From Bacillota bacterium (GTDB lineage: Bacteria; Bacillota; Clostridia; Saccharofermentanales; Saccharofermentanaceae): a DNA stretch of 64,000 nucleotides. Shown one piece after another: positions 8,544 to 16,751 of the stretch (the stretch's first letter is position 1; the number at the start of each line of letters is the position of its first letter). The stretch spans positions 84,488 through 148,487 of the forward strand of contig JAEWUD010000044.1 in assembly GCA_023397475.1 (NCBI GenBank), written 5' to 3'. A program made the position numbers and the translations under genes. The notes beneath the pieces were generated by a model, which had not been told where the DNA came from, searched no databases, and worked only from the letters and a program-made list of their open reading frames with translations.

Positions 8544-9895
8544 GCGGCGGTACAGAAAATTCCATATTTCGAACAGCGAGCGGCGGCGGTTCGGCAGGCC
8601 GCAAAATTCGTACGGTGATCATAGGCGGCGGGCCGGCCGGACTTTTCGCGGCAATAGCCGCAGCAGAGACGGGGACATCGGATGTCATTCTTCTGGAGAA
8701 GAACGGAGAACCCGGTCGCAAGCTTCGCATGACCGGCGGCGGTCGCTGTAATCTTACAAATAACAAGGATGTACGCGACTTCTCGCGCGGCGTCTTACAA
8801 GGGGCGAAGTTTCTGACAAAGGCGCTTTATGCGCTCGATCCGGAGGCGATCTGTCGGTGGTTTGAAGAGAACGGTGTTCCGCTGATCTCGCAAGAAGAGG
8901 ATCGCGTTTTTCCCCGAAGCGATCGGGCGGACGAGGTCCTTCAGACTTTGATTTCGCGCGCGAAGGCACTCGGCGTCGTCTTCCGGCTGCGCGTTGCTGT
9001 GTTGGGGATCGATGCTCTGCCGACCGGTGCTTTTCGCGTTCGAATGGAAGGGGAGACGATCGAGTGCGATTCTTGTGTCCTATGTACCGGGGGATTATCC
9101 TATCCGACGACCGGGTCGACCGGTGACGGACTTCGCATTGCCGGGGCGCTCGGTCAACCGCTTGTTGTGACACGGCCGGGACTTGCGCCGATTCGGCTTC
9201 GTGAGCAGGAGGTAGGGTCTTCCTATGATGCGCGAAAAAATTCGCAACCCGGCAGATCAACGGCCGTACCTTCCGGAATTGCTCTTCGGGACATCGGCCT
9301 TGTCTTATACGAGGGCGACACGGTTCTCTCGCGGACGCGGGGAGATTTGCTTTTTACTCATACGGGCGTATCCGGACCTGCAGTTCTTACGATCTCCCGC
9401 GATCTTCCCACGGAATCTGCGGCCTATTCGGGCGGAGACGTGCGACTTCGAATTGATCTTCTGCCATCATTAAAGGAGAGCGAACGTGACGAGAAGATTC
9501 TGCACCTCATATCGGAATTTCCGAACCGCAGTCTCCTTCGCGTCTTACGCGGCCTTGCTCCGGAAGCCTATCTTCGCAATCTTCTTGATCGAATCGGTCT
9601 TGAGGCAGATCGTGCGTGCCACGACATTCGACGAGAGGAACGAAAACTTCTGCGTGACGCGATTCACGGCTTGCGATTCACCGTCGCTGAACCGCCGTCC
9701 TATAAAGAGGCAATGATTACCGCCGGCGGAGTCGACACTGCCTTTGTCGATCCGCGCACCATGGAGTCAAAATGTATTCCCGGGCTGTTTTTCGCCGGAG
9801 AGATTCTGGATATTGACGCGATCACAGGCGGATATAATTTGCAAATCGCGTTCTCGACAGGATATCTTGCGGGGAGAGCCGCAGTAAGAATTTGA
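8540..9895 (+). CDS. HI0933/YhiN-family FAD-dependent oxidoreductase
   Basis: A 451-residue flavoprotein. A Rossmann dinucleotide motif IGGGPAGLFAA near residue 29 binds FAD. KNGEPGRKLRMTGGGRCN follows and is the family hallmark. GGLSYPTTGSTGDG lies mid-protein, and the C-terminal LFFAGEILDIDAITGGYN closes the FAD site. The family includes BaiN and the so-called aminoacetone oxidases. Substrates are mostly unproven, so only a flavin-dependent redox role is safe. About 18 extra residues precede the Rossmann strand; the ATGA overlap with ybaK supports the start used. Confidence 0.9.
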   Translation: MSGGTENSIFRTASGGGSAGRKIRTVIIGGGPAGLFAAIAAAETGTSDVILLEKNGEPGRKLRMTGGGRCNLTNNKDVRDFSRGVLQGAKFLTKALYALDPEAICRWFEENGVPLISQEEDRVFPRSDRADEVLQTLISRAKALGVVFRLRVAVLGIDALPTGAFRVRMEGETIECDSCVLCTGGLSYPTTGSTGDGLRIAGALGQPLVVTRPGLAPIRLREQEVGSSYDARKNSQPGRSTAVPSGIALRDIGLVLYEGDTVLSRTRGDLLFTHTGVSGPAVLTISRDLPTESAAYSGGDVRLRIDLLPSLKESERDEKILHLISEFPNRSLLRVLRGLAPEAYLRNLLDRIGLEADRACHDIRREERKLLRDAIHGLRFTVAEPPSYKEAMITAGGVDTAFVDPRTMESKCIPGLFFAGEILDIDAITGGYNLQIAFSTGYLAGRAAVRI

Positions 9896-9979
9896 AAGTG
9901 CCACCCGGCAATCAGCACTTGTGAAACAGGCCGTCCCTTTGTTCTCGCGCTCGCGTCTAATGTCTATCTTATCATTGAG

Positions 9980-10319
9980 GCACATACGAAACAGGCTCTC
10001 ATACGGGTTTTCGCATGTGCGCTAGCGATCCCAGAGCGGTTATTCGTCAATGATGCACATACGAAACAGGCTCTCGCACAGGTTTTCGTATGTGCGGCGA
10101 GCTCCTTGTGACGGTTATTCGTCAATGATGCACATACGAAACAGGCTCTCGCACAGGTTTTCGTATGTGCGCTAGCGATCCCAGTGCGGTTATTCGTCAA
10201 TGATGCACATACGAAACAGGCTCTCGCACAGGTTTTCGTATGTGCGTCAGCGATCTCAGAGCGGTTATTTATCATTGATGCACATACGAAACAGGCTCCT
10301 TCACGGGTTTCGTATGTGC
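9980..10319. repeat. Hairpin-repeat array D (five units, 75 bp period)
   Basis: Units at 9980-10020, 10055-10095, 10130-10170, 10205-10245 and 10280-10319. Each has GCACATACGAAA paired with TTTCGTATGTGC around an ACAGGCTC-containing loop, and is preceded by a handle of the form TTATCATTGA or GTCAATGA. Linkers of 34 bases are also conserved, so the array looks recently amplified. Because 75 is a multiple of 3, a repetitive minus-strand reading frame stays open across it. I do not regard that as a gene. Confidence 0.9.
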
Positions 10320-10679
10320 GCGGGCCATCCAGGCATTTGTTAGAGAATGTTATCTGAAAAGCGTTAACTATTTGCGACAGTATCTTGGTTTTGCTCTGAC
10401 TGTTAAGCAGGTGATTTGAGACAGTCCCTTGCCACGCCCTCTGAAGGTAAACATTCCGCATTGTGAGAACAATTTGTAGTGCCGTCGCCGGGCGTGCTCT
10501 TCTTGCGCAGAAGACGCGAGGCGAGCTTTTTCATGTGGTGACAGTGCATGGGGAGCCTTTCTTGTGCACGAAAATACCCCGAACGACCGGTTTCGTCCAC
10601 AAATCCCAATGATGGCTGCGCACTTCTCTATATTACATGCTGTTAATTACTCGTTTATTGCTCGTTTGAGCAGGAAAAA
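10320..10679. other. Intergenic stretch between array D and the MITE-like element
   Basis: No supported gene. The longest minus-strand frame (68 codons ending at 10403) has no recognisable family and no ribosome site. Nothing else was recognised. Confidence 0.5.
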
Positions 10680-11058
10680 GAGGCCGTTGCAAAATGAACT
10701 GTGCTCATGTTGAAGCAGTTTTTTCTAGCAAGAAGCTGAAATGAGCGCCACCTTCTGGGCTTATGGGCGAATAAACCCACTTCTCTCAATCTCGCCCATA
10801 ATCGGAATCGATGGAGTCTATTCCTTATCATTTATCAATGATAACCACCAAAAAGGTGTGGAGTCACGATTTAATACTTCCATAACGAGAAAAACGTAAT
10901 TCCTTATCAATGATAATCACCAAAATAGAATGGCAGACGGATTTTTATACTACTTCGAGGTGTCGAAGACGAGCATTTCTCATTACAAAGTAGCGTCGCG
11001 TCGCGACTTATAATCTGCGTCGGCTCCGCCGGCGCTCCTTCACTTTTGCAACAGCTCC
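10680..11058. mobile_element. MITE-like non-coding element with terminal inverted repeats
   Basis: The left end GAGGCCGTTGCAAAATGAA (10680) and right end, read on the minus strand, GGAGCTGTTGCAAAAGTGAA (11039-11058) form imperfect terminal inverted repeats of about 19 bases. GTTGCAAAA ends are typical of several Bacillota insertion sequences. No transposase ORF lies inside the 379 bases. The interior holds a perfect 10-bp inverted repeat (10761-10770 with 10792-10801) and two copies of TTATCAATGATAA 72 bases apart (10832 and 10904). No target duplication was identified. Confidence 0.5.
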
Positions 11059-11103
11059 ATAGATTCGGTTTTCGATAACGTACGACGTGTGGGCGCTCTT
11101 GTC

Positions 11104-11484
11104 CTATTCTTCTTGCGGCGCGTTTGCGTAGGTTCCCTGATGGAATTGCATCTTCCAGATCCCGTCTTCGATCTTCCATAAAGAGACGCGCAGCGTGGTC
11201 TTGCGGCTCGGATCGTCCTCGGTGTGCTTCACTACCTTATAGGTAGCGAGCGCGGAATCCTCGGACAGAAGGTGTAGCGCGAAATCCTGTATCTCCCAGT
11301 CGCCTTCCTTTTCCGGACCATGAGCGAAGGTATTGCCCTTATGATAATGGTAAACACTTCCGGAGCTGCCGTACTCATAGAACGAGTCACTTAAAATCTC
11401 TGAGATCTTCTCCGGAGACCGACGCACATCCGGGCGCAGAAGATCCTTCTCCTTTGCGTAAATAATCGCTTCGATCCCCGTCAT
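11104..11484 (-). CDS. DUF4440/NTF2-like small protein
   Basis: A 126-residue protein that fits the SnoaL/NTF2-like DUF4440 group: an N-terminal helix (EAIIYAKEKDLLRPDVRRSP), then a curved sheet with WEIQDFALHLLSEDSALATYKVV and a terminal strand VSLWKIEDGIWKMQFHQGT. These pockets bind small molecules. Members act as hydrolases, isomerases or of unknown use, so no reaction is assigned. AGGGGA precedes the ATG at 11484, which I prefer to far-upstream starts that would run into a non-conserved leader. It lies 173 bases downstream of hydF with its own promoter. Confidence 0.8.
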   Translation of the reverse strand: MTGIEAIIYAKEKDLLRPDVRRSPEKISEILSDSFYEYGSSGSVYHYHKGNTFAHGPEKEGDWEIQDFALHLLSEDSALATYKVVKHTEDDPSRKTTLRVSLWKIEDGIWKMQFHQGTYANAPQEE

Positions 11485-11516
11485 GTCAATCCCCTCCGCT
11501 TTGTCAGTTCGAACCG

Positions 11517-11525
11517 ATTTTACCA
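11517..11525 (-). promoter_or_regulatory. Predicted extended -10 promoter for the DUF4440 gene
   Basis: On the minus strand TGGTAAAAT fits the TGn-TATAAT extended -10 form. No good -35 hexamer is present. It sits 33 bases before the start codon. Confidence 0.45.
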
Positions 11526-11657
11526 CAAATAACATAAAAAGAATCGTCCATGATAAAAAATACTTGATAAAAACGGTAAGATTGCCACAGTTTTCCGGAA
11601 GGATGAAGGCAATGGGTCGCCTGTTATCCATGAAACCACGATGCACAGAAAATGGCC

Positions 11658-12872
11658 TTAAATTTCTCCGAACGGTTCGGTAACGCGGGGAAGGATTCCC
11701 TGCATATGTGCGATCAGGACACCGTAATTCACAATCGGGACATCCAACGCGTCCGTGCTGCGGATGCGATAATGCATCTCCCGCTCGTTCAACATACAGC
11801 CGCCGCAATGGACGACCAGACGATATTTCGACACATCGGCAGGATAGGAGCCTCCGCTCGTGAACGTGAATTTTGGTTCACAACCGGTGTACTCGCGAAT
11901 CCAACGCGGCAGTTTTACCGTGCCGATATCGTCGCACTGTCGATGGTGCGTGCACCCTTCGGCGATGAGAATCTCATCCCCCTCGCGAATTTTGTCGAGG
12001 GCACGGGCTCCGGCGGTAAGAGAAGACAATTCGCCCTTATACCGCGCGAAAAGTATCGAGAAGGACGTCAAAGGCACGTCTCTCGGTGTGATCTTGGACA
12101 CGAGGGCAAAAGCCTGGGAATCGGTAATGACGAGCGCCGGCTTCTGCCGCAAACCATCGAGCGTCGCGGCGAGTTCGGTCTCCCGGGTGACGATGGAGAT
12201 CGCTCCGGCTTCAAGGACGTCGCGGATCACCTGCTGCTGTGGGAGGATCAGCCGGCCCTTGGGTGCGGCGGAGTCAATCGGTACGACGAGAACGACGAGG
12301 TCTCCTACCGAGAGCAGGTCGCGAACCAGAGTCTTTTCGCGTCCGCGATCCGGAAGGCTCTCGATCAAGGCCTGCTTTAAGGCACCGATACCGTCGCCGG
12401 TGACACCGGATGCGGCGATTACCGGGATGCCGAGGGATCGGGAGATCTCCCGCGTCGATTCCGCTGAGGGAGCCTCGGTAAGGTCCGTCTTGTTGAGGAC
12501 CAGAATTGCGGGAATCTTGCGCTCACGGATCTTCGTGAGAATTTCCTTCTCGAAATCGCCGACACCTACGCGGATGTCCGCCACGACGATCGCCGCGTCC
12601 GTCTTCTCAAGAACGGATTGGGCTCGTTCGACGCGCATGCGGCCGAGGTCTCCGACGTCATCGAGACCGGGCGTGTCAATGACGACCACGGGGCCGATCG
12701 GAAGAATCTCCATTGCCTTATAGACCGGATCTGTCGTCGTGCCGGCGACATCCGACACGATCGAGATGGTCTGTCCGGTAAGGGCGTTGATCAGGCTGGA
12801 TTTGCCGGCGTTTCTCCGGCCGAAAAGGGCGATATGCACGCGCTCACCGCGCGGAGTCTCGTTCATGCTCAT
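11658..12872 (-). CDS. hydF: [FeFe]-hydrogenase H-cluster maturation GTPase HydF
   Basis: A 404-residue scaffold GTPase on which the 2Fe subcluster is assembled and passed to the hydrogenase. N-terminal G domain: GRRNAGKSS (residues 18-26, P-loop), DVAGTTTDP (switch I region), DTPG (66-69) and NKTD near 126. C-terminal cluster-binding ligands: CTH at 307-309 and HCGGC at 355-359, the CxH...HCxxC pattern of HydF. The ATG at 12872 is taken as start; a TTG 24 bases upstream would add eight residues. Together with hydG it shows that the organism matures [FeFe] hydrogenase. Confidence 0.97.
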   Translation of the reverse strand: MSMNETPRGERVHIALFGRRNAGKSSLINALTGQTISIVSDVAGTTTDPVYKAMEILPIGPVVVIDTPGLDDVGDLGRMRVERAQSVLEKTDAAIVVADIRVGVGDFEKEILTKIRERKIPAILVLNKTDLTEAPSAESTREISRSLGIPVIAASGVTGDGIGALKQALIESLPDRGREKTLVRDLLSVGDLVVLVVPIDSAAPKGRLILPQQQVIRDVLEAGAISIVTRETELAATLDGLRQKPALVITDSQAFALVSKITPRDVPLTSFSILFARYKGELSSLTAGARALDKIREGDEILIAEGCTHHRQCDDIGTVKLPRWIREYTGCEPKFTFTSGGSYPADVSKYRLVVHCGGCMLNEREMHYRIRSTDALDVPIVNYGVLIAHMQGILPRVTEPFGEI

Positions 12873-12915
12873 AGATGTCACACTTTCCCGGCCCAAGGCC
12901 TGTTGTTATAGGAAT

Positions 12916-12924
12916 ATTATCGCA
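12916..12924 (-). promoter_or_regulatory. Predicted extended -10 promoter of hydF
   Basis: TGCGATAAT on the minus strand, about 44 bases before the hydF start, without a clear -35 element. Confidence 0.4.
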
Positions 12925-13093
12925 TAGTGAATTCCTAGAGAAAAGCTGTGAAATTGACGAAAAAAGCAACGAAATGCCACGAAGATCTATCGTCGGAAAG
13001 ACGTCTTTGCAAAGCCTTGAAAAAAGACAAACAATCGGTTATTTTTGACAAATAGAATGACGAAACAATTCTTTTCGAGAAGGCAGGTTCCCG

Positions 13094-13477
13094 ATGCAGA
13101 AGACAAAAGTGAAGAGCAAATGGTCGGGCGGCGAGGTCGGCGCACTGGTTGCCGCATTGATCGGCACGGCGTGGACGCTCATAGAGGCCGGATTTATTAT
13201 CCTGATGTGGTTTCTCCAGTACATCACCTACCTGATCTTCAAGGACGGTATGCTCGACGGCGGAGGGCCGGCTCGTTTTCCGGACTTCGGGGAGCATCTC
13301 GCATTTATGTCCAGCATACCACTCGATCACGATGTGGACATACCTATGGCACCATTCTATCTAACGGGCGTTGTCCTGATGGTCGCCGGATTCGTGGTGT
13401 TTTTTGTTCTTCGGAGGAGAAGAATTCGCAAATTATCTGTTATTCTGAAAGAAACAAATGACGGAGGGAATGTATGA
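13094..13477 (+). CDS. Small membrane protein of unknown function
   Basis: A 127-residue protein with a charged N-terminus, a long hydrophobic stretch at about 17-50 (probably two close helices), an extracytoplasmic loop containing DHDVDIPM, a further helix at about 88-107 and a basic RRRRIRK tail, which suggests the C-terminus is cytoplasmic. No family is recognised. It overlaps the dCMP deaminase gene by 4 bases (ATGA), so the two are coupled, but the pairing gives no functional clue. Confidence 0.65.
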   Translation: MQKTKVKSKWSGGEVGALVAALIGTAWTLIEAGFIILMWFLQYITYLIFKDGMLDGGGPARFPDFGEHLAFMSSIPLDHDVDIPMAPFYLTGVVLMVAGFVVFFVLRRRRIRKLSVILKETNDGGNV

Positions 13478-13953
13478 AGAGACAGGATTACATCAGTTGG
13501 GACGAATACTTCATGGGCATCGCGTTGATGTCCGCCTTGCGCAGCAAAGACCCGGGAACCCAGGTTGGCGCGTGCATTATCAGTCCCGAGAAGCGGATCC
13601 TGACTGTCGGCTATAACGGGATGCCGAGCGGCTGTTCGGATGACGAGTTCCCATGGGAGCGCGAGGGCGACCCGTTAGAGACCAAATATCTCTTCGTCTG
13701 CCACGCCGAAATGAACGCGATCCTCAACAGCGGTCACAGTGATCTGCGGGGCAGCACCGTATATACGACTCTCTTCCCCTGCGCCGAATGCACCAAGGCG
13801 ATGATTCAGAAGGGCATTCGCGAGATTGTCTATCTGTCCGACAAATATGCGGGCGAGGACCTCTTCGTCGCGGCGAAGAAAATGCTCGACGCGGCGGGGG
13901 TTATCTATCGCCCGTACACACCGACGGGAAGAAAGCTGGAAATTACGGTCTGA
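13474..13953 (+). CDS. Deoxycytidylate (dCMP) deaminase
   Basis: A 159-residue zinc deaminase that converts dCMP to dUMP, feeding thymidylate synthesis. The zinc and catalytic motifs are CHAEMNAIL (His and catalytic Glu) near residue 75 and PCAEC near 100 (two Cys ligands). YNGMPSGCSDDEFPW matches the substrate-binding segment of dCMP deaminases and of ComEB-type proteins. Length is normal. In many Bacillota this gene is comEB, but no comE genes lie nearby, so housekeeping nucleotide metabolism is the likelier role. Confidence 0.93.
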   Translation: MKRQDYISWDEYFMGIALMSALRSKDPGTQVGACIISPEKRILTVGYNGMPSGCSDDEFPWEREGDPLETKYLFVCHAEMNAILNSGHSDLRGSTVYTTLFPCAECTKAMIQKGIREIVYLSDKYAGEDLFVAAKKMLDAAGVIYRPYTPTGRKLEITV

Positions 13954-13986
13954 GCTTGACTATCCATACAAGCGAAATAAGATAAG

Positions 13987-14025
13987 GCCGCCTCAAAGAT
14001 TGTCTTTGAGGCGGCTTCTGTATTT
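13987..14025 (+). terminator. Terminator after the dCMP deaminase gene
   Basis: A perfect 12-bp stem, GCCGCCTCAAAG with CTTTGAGGCGGC, and a 5-base loop. The T-rich tract after it is interrupted. It lies between convergent genes. Confidence 0.85.
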
Positions 14026-14055
14026 TGTGTCTCAATGCAGGTCAGTCGGGACGGA

Positions 14056-14889
14056 TCAATTTACCGGAGAAGCGACCGACGGAGTATTGGCCTCTTCCTC
14101 CGGGATCGCGGCGAAGATTTTTTTCGAGAGGATAATAAAGGTGAGAGATGCTGCGGCGAAGATTCCGAGAATAACCTCCGATCCCCAGATCGGAATAACT
14201 CCGGCCTGGCAGAGCGCGGCGGGGAAGTCCAGAGCCGCGTGCAGAAGAATGGCAAGGCCGAGAAACGCGATCTTGCGCTTGCGGATCGCATACAGAACAA
14301 TCAACGTGAACGCGATATGACAGGTAACCGCAAAGATGCGTTCCAAGCCGCCGACGAAAAACATGGCAGACGATGTCGAGATCAGAGCGTCCTTCGCGGC
14401 CATGAGGGGTTCTTGCTGTGCTGCGGGAACGGCAGAGATAATGCTGTCAAACGAGCCGGAATTGATCATCAGAGAATAAGCGAGATTGTTGATGCTCGTG
14501 AGTCCGAGAAGAATGAATGCCTCAATGCCGCCGTGGCCGATGCCGAACGCGACACCCTGCTTCCAGCTGCGCGATTTTCGAAGGATAAATGACAGAACGA
14601 GGAACCGACCAACCTCTTCGAAAATGCCGGCTGCAAAGCCGCCGTACAGGCCCATCAGGAGAGGGTTACCGGTAATCGTCGTTCCTAGATTCGGGATCGC
14701 GACCAAAACCACATAATGAAGAATCTGCTCGAGAATCAAGGCGAAGACAATGAATGTGCCCGCGCCGGCCAGAGTCGTCCGTGCGCCGAGAGGCGTCTTT
14801 CTCGCCCACAAAATCGCGAGAACCACCGGCCCCACAAGCGCGATCAGTAGAGAGAAGACCATGCCGAAGAGAGAAAAAGTGCCTACCAT
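14056..14889 (-). CDS. YhfC-family intramembrane metalloprotease-like protein
   Basis: A 277-residue, about seven-helix membrane protein of the YhfC/DUF2324 family, related to PrsW and CPBP proteases. The conserved FEEVGR near residue 100, GHGGIEA near 128, and histidines in CHIAF and LLHAALDFP near 200-225 make up the putative metal site. GGAGG precedes the ATG and a promoter lies 63 bases upstream. Substrates are unknown. It is one of four predicted intramembrane proteases in the window. Confidence 0.85.
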   Translation of the reverse strand: MVGTFSLFGMVFSLLIALVGPVVLAILWARKTPLGARTTLAGAGTFIVFALILEQILHYVVLVAIPNLGTTITGNPLLMGLYGGFAAGIFEEVGRFLVLSFILRKSRSWKQGVAFGIGHGGIEAFILLGLTSINNLAYSLMINSGSFDSIISAVPAAQQEPLMAAKDALISTSSAMFFVGGLERIFAVTCHIAFTLIVLYAIRKRKIAFLGLAILLHAALDFPAALCQAGVIPIWGSEVILGIFAAASLTFIILSKKIFAAIPEEEANTPSVASPVN

Positions 14890-14951
14890 AAGAACCTCCG
14901 AATGCCGGATTCCTTTCCGACTGCTATAGAAGCTGTATTTGTTCTATTGCA

Positions 14952-14979
14952 AGTATAACAGAAAGGGTGAGAAATGCAA
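14952..14979 (-). promoter_or_regulatory. Predicted promoter of the yhfC-like gene
   Basis: On the minus strand: TTGCAT (14979-14974), a 16-base spacer and TATACT (14957-14952). Confidence 0.6.
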
Positions 14980-15183
14980 GAGGGGGATTTCGAATGATGA
15001 ATATGATTGACCAAGTTGACCTAGTATAAGATCTATCCTTAGGACGGAAGCAACCCGAGTGAATATGCCGACGTGAATAAGGTGTGCCGTCGAAACATCT
15101 GGATGTCGATAAAATCGCTGACTGTTACCGGAACATACATGGCGATGAAATTCTAACGGCGCCGGAAGGATCGGGAAACGGAT
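14980..15183. other. Intergenic stretch upstream of array B
   Basis: No gene, promoter pair or terminator was recognised between the yhfC-like promoter and the first array B unit. Confidence 0.5.
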
Positions 15184-15589
15184 ACACAGCCTGGAAAAGC
15201 CAGAACACGAATTCAGGCTGTGTTTTGACCCAGTCGGAAGGGTTGAAAATGAAAATACACAGCCTAGAACGGACAAATTGCGAATTCAGGCTGTGTTTCA
15301 GATGTGTCTGATGGCTTAAGCAAGGAAAAACACAGCCTTGAAAAGAAAATGAACGATCTCAGGCTGTGTTTCGGGAGAAACCGACGTCTTAGAACCCAGA
15401 AAACACAGCCTGAAACGAAGAAATTATGATTTCAGGCTGTGATTTTCACTCTGCGAGGAGATTAGGAACGAGATGAACACAGCCTGAATTAACCAAATCT
15501 CGAATTAAGGCTGCATTTCCGTGTCAACAAATGATATGGAAAGGAGAAAATGCAGCCGGAAACGTCTCATGTAATTAAGGCAAAATTGG
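15184..15589. repeat. Hairpin-repeat array B (six units, 73 bp period)
   Basis: 40-bp inverted repeats at 15184-15223, 15257-15296, 15330-15369, 15403-15442 and 15477-15516, plus a decayed sixth at about 15550-15589. Start spacings are 73, 73, 73, 74 and 73. Arms are ACACAGCCT and AGGCTGTGT, extended in the better copies by GAA/TTC. Loops of about 22 bases share only a loose GAA...CGAAT pattern. Linkers of 33-34 bases are poorly conserved. The period is not a multiple of 3, so the array is not coding. Confidence 0.92.
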
Positions 15590-15695
15590 GCGCCCAAAAG
15601 GCTGAAGACTCGAGGAACACAATCCGGCACATCAAAATCCACCATATAAACGTCTCCCGCACTCACTCCCACACTCACTTTCCCTGAATATTTTA

Positions 15696-15722
15696 CCGAT
15701 TTGTAAACAATCGGATTTTTTC
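15696..15722 (+). terminator. Stand-alone terminator-like hairpin after array B
   Basis: CCGATT pairs with AATCGG across a 7-base loop, followed by ATTTTTT. No gene precedes it on the plus strand, so it would end transcripts coming from array B. Confidence 0.6.
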
Positions 15723-15742
15723 GCGAGAGGGGCGAAAAGATC

Positions 15743-15771
15743 TTGACGTTTCCATAGTATTGAAGTAAAAT
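15743..15771 (+). promoter_or_regulatory. Promoter of the padR-DUF1700 operon
   Basis: TTGACG (15743-15748), a 17-base spacer and TAAAAT (15766-15771). An A/T tract with a CGCG centre lies just upstream. Confidence 0.8.
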
Positions 15772-15810
15772 CACTATTATAAAATAAACAATAGCAAAGG
15801 AGGAAGCGCT

Positions 15811-16128
15811 GTGAATGTACAATTCAAAAAAGGTGTTCTTGACCTTTGTGTACTGTCGATGCTGAAGACAAGCGACCAGTACGGATACGAGTTGGCAAGC
15901 TCCCTGTCAGAGATTATTCAAATCTCCGACGGCACCGTCTATCCAATATTGAGAAAACTCGCGACGGACGGACTTGTCACAACCTATTTGCAGGAATCAC
16001 AGAGCGGCCCTCCGCGGAAGTATTATCGATTGACCCAGCTCGGGCGCAAGACGCTCGACAACCTGCAGGCCGAATGGGTTACTTTCTCACGGAGTGTCAA
16101 TCAGATTGTTGGAGGTGATGCCCGATGA
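15811..16128 (+). CDS. PadR-family transcriptional regulator
   Basis: A 105-residue winged-helix protein with a GTG start behind AAAGGAGG. Typical PadR features are VLDLCVLSMLKTSDQYGYEL at the N-terminus, the recognition segment ISDGTVYPILRKLATDGLV, the wing with PPRKYYRLTQLGR, and a short C-terminal dimerisation helix. It overlaps the DUF1700 gene by 4 bases. In Bacillota, PadR-DUF1700 pairs usually respond to envelope stress and repress their own operon. I see no clean operator at this promoter. Confidence 0.93.
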   Translation: MNVQFKKGVLDLCVLSMLKTSDQYGYELASSLSEIIQISDGTVYPILRKLATDGLVTTYLQESQSGPPRKYYRLTQLGRKTLDNLQAEWVTFSRSVNQIVGGDAR

Positions 16129-16724
16129 CGAAGCAGGAATATCTTAACGCGATGCGCGTCGCTCTGCGCGGCACGCCGACTGCTGAGATCGAGGATATTT
16201 TACGGGATTTCTCCGAGCACTTTGACATCGGCCTTTCCCAGGGCAAGAGCGAGCATGAGGTTTCGGCTGAGCTCGGCGATCCGGTAACGGTCGCGGCGAC
16301 TTATCGCGACCCGGAGCTTGTCACCGTCGGACATACGGCGGACGAGATCCCCGCAGCCGCTGCCCCCAAAGCCGACCCGCGTACCTCGTCCGGCAAAGAC
16401 CTGAGATATGACGATCTGACCGGACCGCGCGTTTTCGTGGTGCTCCTGAATCTTCTCGTCACCTGGTGGGTCGCGATCGCCGCGTACGCCGTGATGCTGG
16501 TCCTGTGGTTCCTGGCCTTCGCCCTGATTGTCGGCGGCATTATGACCGTCGTATCCGCTCTGATCGCAGGAATTACGACCACGACGGCGCTCTTTGCCGG
16601 CATCGGACTGATCTTCGTCGGAATCGCCCTCGTCCTCTTCAATGTCTTCCTGACGAAGTGGCTAATCCTCGGCAGCAAGGCCTATATCTCGTGGAACCGC
16701 AAGGTCTACCACGAAGGGTTCTGA
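16125..16724 (+). CDS. DUF1700 (HAAS-domain) membrane protein
   Basis: A 199-residue protein. Residues 1-60 form the HAAS signalling domain (MTKQEYLNAMRVALRGTP, then a helix with LSQGKSEHEVSAELGDP). Two or three hydrophobic segments follow at about 105-185 and a short basic tail ends it. DUF1700 proteins are inner-membrane partners of PadR regulators. Coupling to the PadR gene by ATGA overlap and the downstream small exported protein are the usual context, though the DUF4097 protein that commonly completes the operon is absent. Confidence 0.88.
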   Translation: MTKQEYLNAMRVALRGTPTAEIEDILRDFSEHFDIGLSQGKSEHEVSAELGDPVTVAATYRDPELVTVGHTADEIPAAAAPKADPRTSSGKDLRYDDLTGPRVFVVLLNLLVTWWVAIAAYAVMLVLWFLAFALIVGGIMTVVSALIAGITTTTALFAGIGLIFVGIALVLFNVFLTKWLILGSKAYISWNRKVYHEGF

Positions 16725-16751
16725 TCCAACAACAAAAAGGAGATGTTATGA

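Noticed and set aside
9964..10461. Minus-strand 165-codon frame with a 25-residue repeat (ACFVCASLTNNR)
   Set aside because: It exists because the array D unit is 75 bases and so keeps frame. There is no ribosome site or signal, and the repeated DNA is palindromic.
13047..13075. TTGACA near 13047 as a promoter for the small membrane protein/dCMP deaminase pair
   Set aside because: No acceptable -10 hexamer lies 16-18 bases downstream.
15184..15589. Array with a 73-bp period as a CRISPR array
   Set aside because: No long exact direct repeat exists. The conserved parts are two short arms separated by drifting loops, the linkers are related to one another, and no cas gene is in the window.
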